64,000 bases of DNA from Heloderma charlesbogerti (GCA_026122225.1 JANEZZ010002061.1:2003501-2067500), one strand, 5' to 3'; positions 30,872 through 42,019 are shown, counted from the first letter of the stretch. Made by a program: numbers and translations. Notes: generated by a model from the sequence alone, not told the origin.

Positions 30872-31500
30872 TAGGGATGGTGGAGAATTCCGCCACGGAT
30901 CTCAGTGAGGTCGAATGCTGGTGCAATCCGTGGCTGAACGAAGCCCCCCCTGCCCAACCACCCTGTGAAAGGTGCGCAAAACGGAGCACCTACCTGGTGC
31001 CGTTCACGCTGCTTTGTGAATGGTGGCCGCATCTGCGGCCACCATTCGCTTCACGATTTTTGCTGTGATGGGCAAAATACTTACATAGCCTATCACGGGT
31101 AATGCAGGGATGCCATTTGCATCCCTGCGGAGGCCGTGACAGGCTATGTAAATATTTACATAGCCTATCACGGGGAAAAAAAGGGAATGCAAATGGTGGC
31201 TGCCGTAGCCGCTGCCATTTGCATTCCCTTTTTTCACCGTGATAGGCTACGTAAATATTTACGTAGCCTATCATGGTGAAAAAAAGTGATGCAAATGGCG
31301 GCAGCTACGGCAGCCGCCATTTGCGTCCCTGCGCAACCAAGCAGCGGCCGGATGTCGCTGTGGGCAGCCCTGGCCGGCGGCTCTGTGGAGTCACCGTGGA
31401 GCGGAGCCAGCAGGCAAGGATTTCGGGGGGGGGGACGGAGCGCCTCCCCCCCCCACGGATGTCACGAAATGAAACAGGTGAGTTGTTTCGTACATCCCTA
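30872..31500 (+). mobile_element. Hairpin-array hAT-like element, copy 4 (629 bp)
   Basis: It starts TAGGGATGGTGGAGAATTCC, ends GTTTCGTACATCCCTA, and is flanked by ATTTTAAG/GTTTTAAG (7 of 8; 30864-30871 and 31501-31508). AT-tipped hairpins lie near 31063-31100, 31136-31172 and 31238-31276, separated by GC-tipped stems such as GCAAATGGTGGC/GCTGCCATTTGC and GCAAATGGCGGC/GCCGCCATTTGC. Outward donor-like motifs differ in sequence from other copies yet stay consensus-like (CACCTACCTGG at 30983 reading left, CAGGTGAGTT at 31475 reading right). Confidence 0.92.
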
Positions 31501-31905
31501 GTTTTAAGCAATCCAACCCAAGCTTTCCCAACCTGGTGCCCTCTAGATGTGTTGGGCTGCAACCCCCAGCATTCCCAGCCAGCATGGGAATGAATGATGG
31601 GAGTTGCTGTCCAACACATCAGGAGGGCATCAGGTTGGGGAAGGTTGATCTAACCAATTAATCCATTCGTGGGGAAAGTTTTTCAGCTCGAGGGCTGCAG
31701 TCCTTGGTGACTAACCTTCTGGGGGCCACATGCCAGCAGTGGGCAGGGCTAAAGCAAGAAGAGGGTAGGGCTACACACGCATCCCACACACGCATGCACA
31801 CACAAAACATATACACACATTCCTACACACACACAACGCAACACACATGCATTTTACACATCTTTGTGTAACAAACACACCCATGCTTTCTCACACACGG
31901 ATTCC
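31501..31905. repeat. Duplicated block A, second copy
   Basis: It aligns in order with 28981-29380: foldback repeat, TTGATCTAACCAATTAATCC, TTTTTCAGCTCGAGGGCTGC, then an ACACACA-rich region. Confidence 0.75.
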
Positions 31906-31984
31906 CCCAATGATCCAATTTCATCATTGTCCACATAACCCAATTGTGAATTATCATGTTTTCAATGGTCAGCTGCTAAAGGTC

Positions 31985-32150
31985 TAAACCGGGGTGCAGA
32001 ATCTCAGCCCAAAGGCTGAATTCCATTTCGGAGAAACTTTCAGGGGCCACATTCCAGTGGTGGGTGGGACCAAAGACAAAATAGACCAGCAAAATTTAAA
32101 CTTAAAGTTCTTACTGCTAGTAATTAAGCCTTGGGAGAGGCATTTCAACC
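31985..32150. repeat. Duplicated block B, second copy
   Basis: It matches 30693-30871 (GGGTGCAGAATCTCAGCCCA, GTTCTTACTGCTAGTAATTA, AGCCTTGGGAGAGGCATTTC). Only about 80 bp separate it from block A here, against about 1.3 kb in the first copy. Confidence 0.7.
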
Positions 32151-33700
32151 TTTGAGAATCAGGAAGACGCTGCACAAAAGCCAGGAAACCACCAAACGAC
32201 TGGTCGTTGCGGGGAAGGGGGCGGGGTTGGGGGAAGGGGTGAGATTGGGGTCTTGCCTCAGAGGTTCTGCCCCCACTGGCTTGTAGAGCCCAAACACCAG
32301 CGCTGTCTGTCTCTGCACTCTTCTCAGTCTTTGGCTCCAAACTGCGGTCGCTCTTCACACACAGACATCCCCATCACAGCTCGCTCAGTGGGGAGAGGCA
32401 TCCCCCTTTCCACTGCTTCCCAGCAATCAAGGGTTAAGGCCAGCCAATCTCCGTGGCAGAAGAAAGGACCTTGGCAACCAATCTCCCTTCCCTTCCTGCT
32501 CTCACTTCCTCTCCCATCTTGCATGTTGTCAGCCCAGCAGACGATAAATAAAAGCAGGCAACCAATAGTTTTGCCCATGTCTGTACACTTCAGATCCTGT
32601 CCAGCCACCCCAGCAATGGTGTAATTTTTTTAAAGTCTTAGTACTGTTTATGTTGGTCTTACAGGCCCACCCTTCTTATAAGCCCCATTTAGCATCACCC
32701 CCACCCATCTTAGGCCACACCTCTTCTTTAAAAAGATGAATAACTATACCACAAAGAAAAGTACCCCAGAGGAAGCACATATTATATATGTCCCATTCTG
32801 AAAATGCTAAGTTTCACAAATAATGAAACTACCAGCCAATGAGGGCTGCATGCCTGTGCACACTTTCCTGGGAGTAAGTCCCACTGAACACAGCGGGACT
32901 TGCTTCTGCGTAGGCATGCATACGACTAAGGTCCAGGGCAGCCCATTTAGCACCACAGCCTCCCATCTTAAACCATGCCGCTCCTTTAAAGAGAGACAGA
33001 GATGAAGTAATGTTGATAAATGCAAAGGAAAGTCCCTCTGCAGAAGTACAGATTGATGGCCCTTCTCCAGTACTGCAAGTCTCAGTGCAGCTGTGGCCAC
33101 ACGCTTTCTTCCCAGGGCAAATAGCAGCCTGGGGAGGTCTGGACTGAGACCACAGCAGGGACAAAGGGACAAAGCCAACCCCCCCCCCGGCGATCCTGTG
33201 GTTCCCCTGATCCAGACCCCCCACCCCCATCCCTGGTGGTTGGTATTTACTAAACAAAAACGAAGCTCACAAGGGCCAATCACATGCGTAACATCACATC
33301 TAGTTTGGGCCTTATTATTGAGGAGTAGAGACCCACACTGGACCAAACCTTGGCATCCCCATTTTTAAAATTAAACACTTCTCAGCCTTCTTGGATAGTA
33401 TGTCAAGAACACAGCCCAAATGTTTTTTGTTCTTTTTTTTTTTTTTTTTAAAAGCCACACATTGAACTCCTATAGATCAAGAGGAGGGCAACCTCTGGCC
33501 TGCAGACCTAATCTGGCCTGTGTAGGTTTGGGCATCCTCCATTGGCTCCTCACCCTCACCCACCCCATGCCCTGCCCACTGACCTAGGGAGAGAAAGCCC
33601 CATGTTATCTCTGATCTCTGGAAGCAGGACCATTACACTAGTCCAGTGGAAAAATTAAGTAATTTTTCCTCTTCCCTCCCCATCACCTTGTCCTTGTGTA
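32151..33700. other. No gene seen; MITE half at 32848-32935 and a T-run at 33431-33449
   Basis: TTTCCTGGGAGTAAGTCCCA then CTGAACACAGCGGGACTTGC is a copy of the small MITE family at 51813. Frames at 32807-33346 and 32253-32624 have no recognisable motifs and read through repeat sequence. Confidence 0.45.
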
Positions 33701-33830
33701 TTATGTGTTCTTAGATTGTAAGCCTGAGGGCAGGGACAGTCTTGTTTTACTGATTGCATGTCAGCCACTCTGGGAGCCTTTTGGCTAAGGAACAGGACAA
33801 AAATGCTTTAAATAAATAAACATAAACTTT
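33701..33830 (+). repeat. Ancient retroposon 3' end (L2/MIR-like)
   Basis: TTAGATTGTAAGCCTGAGGG, CAGGGACAGTCTTGTTTTAC and the AAATAAATAAACATAAAC tail follow a widely seen old retroposon terminus. Assignment to a named family is not secure. Confidence 0.5.
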
Positions 33831-34925
33831 ACAGCATACCTAATATTTACTGCTCCCATGGAGCTGAATGGGAATTATGCCCAGTTAATGCGCTTAAGAT
33901 CGCAGTCTTAAGTGACTAGTGAGCTCATTACTTATGAACTTTTTCCTTTTTGGAATGGAGCTTAAACAATTGCACAAACATAAATATGACAACTTCCAGA
34001 GGAGTAACTGTGTTGAATTCAGTGAAGATGATGGACTCTGTCCAGATGAGAGGCGTGGTTGCTTCTGCTCTCCAGGTCTTGTAGATGGCCTATCAGTGAA
34101 GAAGAACATGTTATTACCCAAATGCTATCAATTCATTAATCTAAGGAGCCTCATTTTGTGGAGACGGCAGAAGCCATCAGACAGTTGCATAAGCAGCACT
34201 AGCTGCTGGTACCTGTCAAGAGTTTAACTTCACCGAGCTCAGCTAGAGAGAGATCTGCAATGCTGATTGGGAGGGCAAAATGTTGCCCCTTCATCTGCAA
34301 TGCACACAAATTCCTGCAGACCTCTTGCCCCACCCTGAGCCTGCCTGCTTGGAAAAATCTGAGAAATTGCATAGGAACTGCCCTTGAGGCGACAGGTGAG
34401 GAGTTCCAACAGCCGCCTGATGGTGAAAGATGGGCATAATTATCATGATTACGTTAATACATGCCGTCCTTACAGTGTCAGCATTAGCAGAGAAGACAGT
34501 CTGAGATGGATGGACAGGAGAGGTATGGGAGATCACGAGACAGATATGTCTTTGGACCAACATGGGAGCTTCCAAGCATGAAGTTCAGCATTAACAAGGG
34601 TTTCTTTCGCCCTCTTCATACGTTAGCCCAGAAAAGTAGCAATGATAGCCTGTAGCAGCAAATGACAAGAATCTGTGTGTAGGGCATTTCCATAGGAACA
34701 ATGGCAAGAGCTATGATCACATCTTCCCCCTTATTTCATTGCCTATAAATTGCAAACCATGCAACATATTGCTGTGGAGGCAAATTTGAGCTTGCCTCTT
34801 AATGTATAATTCTATCTTCAAAGGCGATCTTGCTTCAATTGTTTTGTAATGCAGATGTAAAACCTACATTAACCAGAATTAATTTCCAGGAAGAGAGCTA
34901 TGTTAATTCTGCTGCAGCAAAACCA
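33831..34925. other. No gene seen; apparently unique DNA, possible conserved element at 34610-34920
   Basis: No repeat family is recognised. The 34610-34920 stretch is AT-rich and has no tandem or inverted structure, with motifs such as TTATTTCATTGCCTATAAAT and CAAACCATGCAACATATTGC. Such sequence is sometimes conserved regulatory DNA, but this is a guess. Confidence 0.35.
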
Positions 34926-35212
34926 ACCAAGGGTCTTGTGGCACCTTAGAGACTAACACATCTATGATGGCATACGCTTTCATGGACCAGTATTAATTGT
35001 CACTGTCAGTATTTCGCTTTACGTCATTGTCACTGTTCTTTTTACGCTTGTTTCCCTCTGACCTCCCCACTCCCACCCCAACCATGTGGGTGTATACTTG
35101 CCAATTCTGGATTGCACCATGCATCTGATGAAGTGGACTCTGGCCCACCAAAAGTATACCATGGATTTGTTAGTCTTTAAGGTGCCACAAGACTCTTTGC
35201 TGCTACTTACTG
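34926..35212. repeat. Foldback repeat ('ggtgccacaagactctt' type)
   Basis: GGTCTTGTGGCACCTTAGAG and ACTAACACATC at 34933-34963 are complementary to TTTGTTAGTCTTTAAGGTGC and CACAAGACTC at 35168-35197. The inner segment also pairs partly (GCATACGCTTTCATGGACC with GGCCCACCAAAAGTATACC). It is a common old non-autonomous DNA repeat in reptiles. Confidence 0.7.
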
Positions 35213-36883
35213 GAACGTACATTAGCATTAGAACTGCCCCTCCCCTGAGTTCTCTTCTGTGTTTAGCATAATCAGATGTTGACATAAATAGTGGGCCAAC
35301 ATCGAAAGGCAGTAAACAAACAAAAAAATCATCTATGAAAAATGCTTTGAAGGTACCAGTCCAGAGCAGCATGCATATGCTTCTGCATTCAAGCATGCAC
35401 TCTGCTGCAATGTTATTAGGCCAACATTGTGCTTACTACTCTCAGCTCTAGTGACACTGATCAGAGGATTTGAGGAAAGAGGGGAAAGATGGCCCGTGCA
35501 CGCCCCTTCTTTCTAAAACATGACGTAATTTTTGATGCAGATAACAAAAAGGAAGAACACTTCTTAATAATACAATAGAAATAGAAGTTAAGATTTTGGT
35601 TTTTTAAAAAGAGAAAATGTAAATGCAAAATTCAACTCACTGAATAGAATTCTTAGATTGTTTCACAGACAGTCCCATGGGACAATGTGCGTAAAACCCA
35701 ATGGGAGGATTGCTACAACAGAGGAAATTTGGGGCTGTATGGCATAGTCCTGGGGAGTTACTGGACATACATCTTGATAGGAATGCAGTCGGAGGCAGGA
35801 AAGGCTCTGCATAAGAGATAATGGCTGCCTTTCAATGTCATGATAAACCATGGTTTATTGTGACAGAATGAGAGTAGCCTCCTCCCAGGTTTGCACCCAC
35901 CCCACCCCACCACTTCTGGCATGGCCATGAGGAGGAGTTTGGAAGCTTTCTCTTCCATTTTTTAAAATTAACCCCAGCTTGGCATACCATCTGAGCCTGA
36001 CAAGCTGTGGTTAATCTCAACTATCGTTTATTTGAAACACGACAACCTCAAACTATGGTTTGGTTAATCACACTGCAGGGTTTCGATGTAATGGGAAACT
36101 GTGGTTAATAAAAAACTGGAGGTGAAGGCTTCTGATCTCCTCCTGATACAGTGGTATGGTCGTACGTTTTGAAGGGCAGGCACTCATCATGACTGCCCCC
36201 ATAGCCATGCCCTCAAGGAGAGTCCAAAAATTACAGACAGCTGTGTTGATCCAAATCAGCAAGCCAGTTCTAGCAGTTTTCATCTCTACCTGGAGCAGGT
36301 CTTTTGTAAAGCCAATGGGACTTAATTGCCTATTCAAGAACAAACCACCCAAAATAATTTGCATTACAACAGGGAAGAATATATTGTTCCTGTGAAAACC
36401 CATTTTCCCACAGCTGCTGTGGAGATTGCAGCTAAACTTTTGTTTCTTAAGTTCATTGTATTGTATTTTGTAGTTTTTGCATTTATTTTTATGACTTGTT
36501 GTTAACCACCCAGCGAGACTTGGCTACTGGGCAGTATAGAAATGAATGAATGAATGAATGAATGAATGAATGAATGAATGAATGCTTGGAGGTAACAGGG
36601 GATTCAGGGGCGGGTGGCAAATGACATCAGTGTCCCTGCTAATAAAAAAGTGCCTACGCTGTGTCCCTGTGAGCCCTGACTCCACTACAACACTGTCCTC
36701 ACAGTCACACCGGTGGAGGAGAGGGGAAGAGGGAGTGCATGAGCGAAGGAGGGAAGCTAAGCTGTATCTCAAGAAATGAATATATTCTGAAGTTTATGGG
36801 ACTGGGAACATCAAAATGTTTCCAGGAGTATTTAGTATGGAGCACATCATTGGTTGTAATATAATAATGTTAAGGAAAATGGA
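35213..36883. other. No gene seen; (AATG)n at 36539-36584
   Basis: AACCATGGTTTA/CTATGGTTTGGTTAA-like motifs at 35845-36110 suggest a decayed foldback. An L2-like tail (GTTAACCACCCAGCGAGACT) precedes the AATG microsatellite at 36539-36584. Confidence 0.45.
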
Positions 36884-36891
36884 CAATCAGC

Positions 36892-37415
36892 TAGGGATTT
36901 ACAAAGATGTCACTGTCCAGTCCGGGGGGGGGGTCTGGTGCGAGGCAATTTGGGCCACTTGGGGCCCTGCAGAGTCCTCCAGAGCCCTGCTGCATCCACT
37001 GGAGTTGGAGGAGCAGATCTTCGGCTTTCTAAAAAACATGATATGCCAGTGGCGGCTGTCTTCAGCCTATCATGGGAAAATTACAGCTATAAATGGCATA
37101 TTTTACGCCAATTGTGGTCGTAAAGCACTTACTTTTACCTAAATTGCAGCTGTTTACAGCTGTATTTAAGTAAAAGTAAGTGCTTTATGGCTGCAAATGG
37201 CATACAATATGCCATTTATGGCTGTAACTTTCCTGTGATAAGCAAATGGCAGCCGCCATTAGCATATCACATTTTTTAGGAAGCTGGACAGCCGCCCAGC
37301 TGGAACTCCTCCAGACCCCGTAGTAAGTGCAGCCAGTCCGCTGCAGACTTCAGAGGTCAGATTCTTTGGAATTCAGCTTCATTTGAATCCGCGGTGGATT
37401 TCTCCAGCATCCCTA
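36892..37415. mobile_element. Hairpin-array hAT-like element, divergent type, copy 5 (524 bp)
   Basis: It starts TAGGGATTTACAAAG, ends TTTCTCCAGCATCCCTA, and has a perfect 8-bp duplication CAATCAGC (36884-36891 and 37416-37423). The interior has other palindromes than the main type. AAGCACTTACTTTTACCTAA faces TTAAGTAAAAGTAAGTGCTT across a GCAGCTGTTTACAGCTG tip (37117-37185). AAATGGCATA/TATGCCATTT stems lie on either side. It shares the GGCGGCTG/CAGCCGCC and TATCATGGGA elements with the main type, so it is a relative with its own hairpin set. Confidence 0.9.
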
Positions 37416-37423
37416 CAATCAGC

Positions 37424-38150
37424 TCCCTCTGCAAACCCCCCGCCAAACCCAGCTTTTTTTCTCATGAAAATTTTATTATATTTCAAAATAAGTTTAACAA
37501 AATAAAGGAAACAAAAAGTAGAAGAAGAATGTACATAATAATAAATCAAAATCACTAAAGAAACAAAGGAATTCAGTAATGATAAATCTTAGTCTATAAC
37601 TGATATGCTTATGGAACATCTACCATAAAATGATCTAAGTAGGAGCTCAATATCCAATGAAAGTAAAAATAGAAGTTCTACAACTTATAAAAGGTACGTG
37701 CGTAAGTGTAGGTCATGTTGTGTGTGCGTATTATTAATGAGAAAAAATATAGGCAACTGTACTTTGTTGGAACTTAATCAAAAGTTTGAAGTGCCTCAAC
37801 ATAGGAAATGAAAACCATGGTGCCATTATATCATGCTTTGAGGTAGGGTTCCTTGCTTGCTGCACTTGCTGAGTAAGTTTATACACACTCATAGTCTCCC
37901 AAACTGTATTAATCCACTGCGCTTTAGTTGAAGGATCAACTAAATCACAAGCCAGCTGAAAGTCATGTCTCAAACTTCCCAAATACTCTGCTACATCATG
38001 AAAAAGAGGCTGCAGCAATCTTGGTGCAGTTGAACCCAAGCCATAGTGTGCCCAACAAAAGACCAGAGGCCACTGTAGTACTAAGACCTTGGAATTCAGA
38101 TCTTATCAACAGACTGCGAACTTGCAATGTGAGATGACTGTCTGGATAAG
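37424..38150. other. No gene seen; AT-rich, possibly an old LINE end
   Basis: An A/T-rich start (TTTTATTATATTTCAAAATA) is followed by non-repetitive sequence. Frame 37734-38039 on the minus strand shows no motif I recognise. Confidence 0.35.
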
Positions 38151-38154
38151 TGAG

Positions 38155-38562
38155 ACTCATGAAGCATCTCTACACCAGCCTAAAATCTTGCATTTAAAAT
38201 GGGGCTTTCTGCTTCCATTTTAAGTGCAGGACCACAACAGACTCCCTTTACATGGCCTTTCTCTGCCCCTTTCCCCCTCCTCCTTTTCCTCCTTATCTGA
38301 GTCTTCCATGGGTTTCATTGGTCTAGCCCCTCTTCTTGTGGCTTTTCCTTTTTCACGGAAGGAAATCAAGCAGAACTCAAGCGCTGTAATTTGATAACTC
38401 ATTATCTCCGATCTTCTAAAAAACGGAATAAAGGTCATTTAGTGCAGGAGTCACCCTGGAGGTTAACAGCATCATCTAAAGGGCCTGCAAACCTCCGTGA
38501 GTAACCAATCTCAATAGCAGGATAAAAGCTCTGTGTGAAGAAGCCCGTGGTGAGTGATAGTA
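38155..38562 (-). repeat. Interspersed repeat, minus-strand copy of a two-copy family
   Basis: It is the reverse complement of 15080-15502, from AGCATCTCTACACCAGCCTA to GCTCTGTGTGAAGAAGCCC. Confidence 0.7.
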
Positions 38563-39830
38563 GGAGCTGCAAGGTGTCTTAAGGGCTGGCTGCACCATTT
38601 AAAAAAAATGAAAACCTCTGTTCAGAACCTGTCCAAATGCACATAGCAGGCCATGCTACAGCCATTAGTCTGAGATGCTGCTTTGTTCTAGTTCAGTATT
38701 TTAGTGCATTTTTTTAGTTCTTCAACTTTGTTTCAGGAAATTGTGAATTTGGATGCTCATCAAAGGATTCCTCAAAAAGCTTCCTCAAAACTCAGTGTGC
38801 CCATCCTCGCCTGCATTGTGCAGCCATAGGAGAGCATTGGCTGTGCTCTAAGGTGCACTCCCAGGTCATCCAGGACAATGACGAGGCCCAATACGCACAT
38901 GGCCAGCAGTCCATGTGAACTGAATATGTGAATAGTATGTGCATGCACTAAAACATGCTGCAGAATTTTCTACTATGCACAGAGATGCCCCTGCACATGT
39001 CAGCGTGGAAAGGGTTCCCTGAAGGCATGTTTGGAAAACCACAGCTCTAGGGTGGTATCCCTGTGAAATCCGATTGGGAAATCAGCTCAGCAAAGACCCC
39101 TTCGTTGCATGTTTAGTTGACCCTACCATTGCACTTATCAGTCATGACGCACAGTTGCAGGCTAATCCAGAAGAACAGGAAAATCTCTAAATTGCACAAT
39201 AGAAGTCAGTGACTGGCAGCCTCTGGGGCAGCTCTAGCCCTCTTAGAGGTACATTCTAGCCTCCTAGTTGGCAGTAGTGCAGCTATGGCTGTACTTTGGG
39301 CCAAGACCAAGGTGCCCCACAGGCCAGTCCCCCACAAAGGACAAATGATGGGGTGATCAGAGGCACACTAGGACCCAGTGGGACTGATGCTGCTTACCGC
39401 AGCCCCCTTCCTCTCTCCTCATTTTTCTAAAAAAACATTTAATATTTGAGGGCAATTGGCTGGGCATGCATGTGGTTACAGATGCTCATGTTATTGTTTT
39501 TATTTGAAATATATATTATCCTTTTCTACAACAAAATGGTGCCTATTCCCAGGTAAATGTGCATATCAACAGTGCAGCAGAAGAAAACTCCATTTTAGTC
39601 CTGAAGTCACGATGCTGCCACGATTTAAGTGAGGTTAAAATGTGAAACTGCACATGCTCAGAGTATTTCTCGAATTAGCATGTTTGGCAAACACATCCCC
39701 TCTCCCCCCTATGTTCTATTAGGAATGCAGAAGCAGCTGAAAAGCATGGAATGGCAGTGGGGGGAGGACAGAACAGAACTGCTAATTGCGTGCTTCATAA
39801 CGGAAGTAATACTCGCTGCCACAAATCCCT
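38563..39830. other. No gene seen
   Basis: No open frame, tandem repeat or inverted repeat stands out. It is presumably unique or anciently repetitive DNA. Confidence 0.4.
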
Positions 39831-40316
39831 TGGCCCCCTCTATTCTTAAGCACTCACGCACACACAAATGGAGAGGCTTCAGTCTCACGCCTTTACTTCA
39901 TTATTCACAAGTTCATTACAGATGCAAATGCTCCAAGACTCTCTGGCTACAAAGTAATGCCGCCAGGGGATTCAGATGGGATCACCGAAAGTTGCCCGCA
40001 GTTTGAAAGGGAGGCTTTCTGGCTAGGCTAACTTAGGGAGGGGGTCCCGCCCCTCGCGTGATGCTTCCCTGCATAGCCTCCCACGCATTGCTAACCGGTT
40101 CAACTGTCTGAGCTCCGCCCCTGACGTTTCCCTCTTAGCTCTGCGCCGCCTGGCATCTCTTAGGTCACAGTCCTCAAGCCCCTCCTCCTCCTGCTCGCTG
40201 CTTCTCACAGAGGGGGCCAAGGAGGAAACTTCATGCCCAGCCATCTGGGAGTTGGTAACCTGAGAAGCACGCCTACCCGTATCTGAACTGGCTTGTGAAA
40301 ATTCCTCCCCCAGTTC

Positions 40317-41805
40317 CACGGAATCCCCCCGGATGGCACTTACCTGGGGCAGATGCGGTGGATGCGGCGGCGGCGGCGGTTGGTCTCCTGGCCGGCTGCA
40401 GCAGGGCTGCTGCCGCCACCATTGGCGTCCTTGCAGCCGTGATAGGCTACATAAGAACTTACGTAGCCTATCACGGCTAACCTCAAAAAACACACAACCC
40501 CCCCCGCAGCGTATGCAAATGGCAGCAGCTACGGCAGCCGCCATTTGCATTCCCTATTTTTCGCCGATTTATCTTACGTAAATATTTACGTTAGATAAAA
40601 TGGCGAAAAGAAAGGGGAACGCAAATAGCGTAGTGGATGCTATTTGCGTTCCCTTATTTTTTGCCATTCTAGCCTACGTAAATATTTACGTAGGCTAGAA
40701 CGGCGAAAAATAAAGGAACGCAAATAGCGTCCACTACGCTATTTGCGTTCCCCTGTTTTTCACCATTTTATCTTAGGTAAATATTTACGTAAGATAAATC
40801 GGCGAAAAACAGGGAACGCAAATGGCGGCCGCCGCAGCCGCCGCCATTTGCATACGCTGCGTTGTTTTGGGGTTTTTTTGAGGTTAGCCATGATAGGCTA
40901 CGTAAATTCTTACGTAGCCTATCACGGCTGTCTGGCTGGATGCAAATGGCGGCCACTACAGCGGCCGCCATTTGCGTCCACACCATCCTGTCCGCGGCTG
41001 GAAATCCAGCTGCGGACGGCCCTGGCCAGCTGCTCCACGGCCTGGCCCTGGAGCGGAGCCAGCCATCAAGGATTCCGGGGGGAGGAGCGGATCGCCTCCC
41101 CCCCCGTCGAGGATTCCAGGGGGAGGGATGGAGCGCCTCCCCCCCCACCACGAAAGATTCCACGAAAAGGTGAGTTTCGTACATCCCTAATGAAACTCTT
41201 ACCTGGCTCCGCACCGGGCAATCCGCGGGGGGGGAAGCGCTCCATCCCTCCCCCCGGAATCCTCCCTGGCTGGCTCTGCTCTGCGGTGACTCTGCAGAGC
41301 CGCCAGCCAGGGCCACCCGCAGCCGGACATCTGGCTGCTGGGCTGCACAGGGACGCAAATGGCGGCCACCGTAGCTGCTGCCATTTGCGTCCGTGTCTTT
41401 AGCCATGATAGGCTACGTAAATATATATGTAGCCTATCACGGCTAAAGACACGGATGCAAATGGCGGCAGCTATGCCATTTGCATCCCTGGCCTGAGCCG
41501 TGATAGGCTACGTAGATAGGCTACAGAAGTATCTACGTAGCCTATCACGGCTTGTCAGGGACGCAACTGGCGGCTGGCATAGCGGCCACCATTTGCGGCT
41601 CCAGCCCAGCAGCAGCCGGAGCCGCCGCCGCCGGAGCCTCCGCCACTGGAGCCGCAGCCGGAGCTGCAGCCAGGTAGGCTCCCTTTCACAGGGCTTTCAC
41701 GGGGTGGTGGGGCAGGTTGCTCCATTCCACCATGGAATCCGGGGGGCCGAATTCACTGGAATTCAGCCTCCCTGGGATTCGTGGCGGAATTATCTAACAT
41801 CCCTA
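40317..41805. mobile_element. Hairpin-array hAT-like element, tail-to-tail dimer, copy 6 (1489 bp)
   Basis: Two elements lie tail to tail. The first runs from 40317 to a normal right terminus TTTCGTACATCCCTA at 41189. The second is inverted and runs from 41190 to TATCTAACATCCCTA at 41805. The flanks carry a perfect 8-bp duplication CCCAGTTC (40309-40316 and 41806-41813), so the pair behaves as one insertion. The left terminus with its stem-loop (roughly 110 bp relative to other copies) is missing exactly up to the duplication. At least seven AT-tipped hairpins are present, centred near 40458, 40583, 40685, 40782, 40909, 41426 and 41530. Confidence 0.88.
40511..40857. repeat. Array of alternating palindromes inside copy 6
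   Basis: Six consecutive palindromes alternate: a GC-tipped GCAAATGGCAGC stem, then three AT-tipped stems ending in GTAAATATTTAC, each separated by GCAAATAGC/GCTATTTGC stems with flanking GGGAACGC/GCGTTCCC, then a GCAAATGGCGGC stem. The AT stems use TATCTTACG, TAGCCTACG and TATCTTAGG arms, and in each case the opposite arm is complementary or nearly so. Confidence 0.9.
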
Positions 41806-42019
41806 CCCAGTTCTGGCTGCTCCTCTTCTGAATCTGAGCTGCTAACTACCTCCCCACACTCAGAATCAATCCTTACACTCATCACCATCTAAAGGGGGGT
41901 GCTTGTAAGACCATTCAGTCCAGGGTCTAAAACTACCTAGCTGCACGACTGCTGGTTGGCAACACAACTAGAGTGGCTGTTTGTAAATCACCAAAAAACA
42001 AGAGGTTGAAAGAGGGCAC

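Larger units (their letters stand above)
39831..41910 (-). mobile_element. Probable solo LTR of a Gypsy-type element, split by a hairpin-element dimer
   Basis: On the minus strand, reading from about 41890 down and resuming at 40308 after the insertion, the sequence encodes an acidic Ser-rich stretch (SSSDSEEEQPELG) and then RRRRAKRETSGAELRQLNRL. It then becomes non-coding. This mirrors the acidic-then-basic layout of the Gypsy LTR at 2741-3331. The exact target duplication CCCAGTTC at the break shows that the two halves were once joined. The LTR ends were not resolved, so both limits are approximate. Confidence 0.5.

Noticed and set aside
32807..33346. Overlapping 179- and 142-codon minus-strand frames
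   Set aside because: They read through MITE and unassigned sequence, lack motifs, and no homologous copy or exon signal supports them.
40511..40857. A CRISPR array or bacterial-style repeat array
   Set aside because: The spacing is by palindromes, not direct repeats with unique spacers, and the genome is clearly vertebrate.
40743..41406. Long open frames (over 200 codons) on both strands through hairpin copy 6
   Set aside because: They are made of the palindromic arms (repeating MAAA, RDRLRK and YVNIYVAYHG text), occur in both strands because of the inverted structure, and differ between copies. They do not look like a conserved protein.
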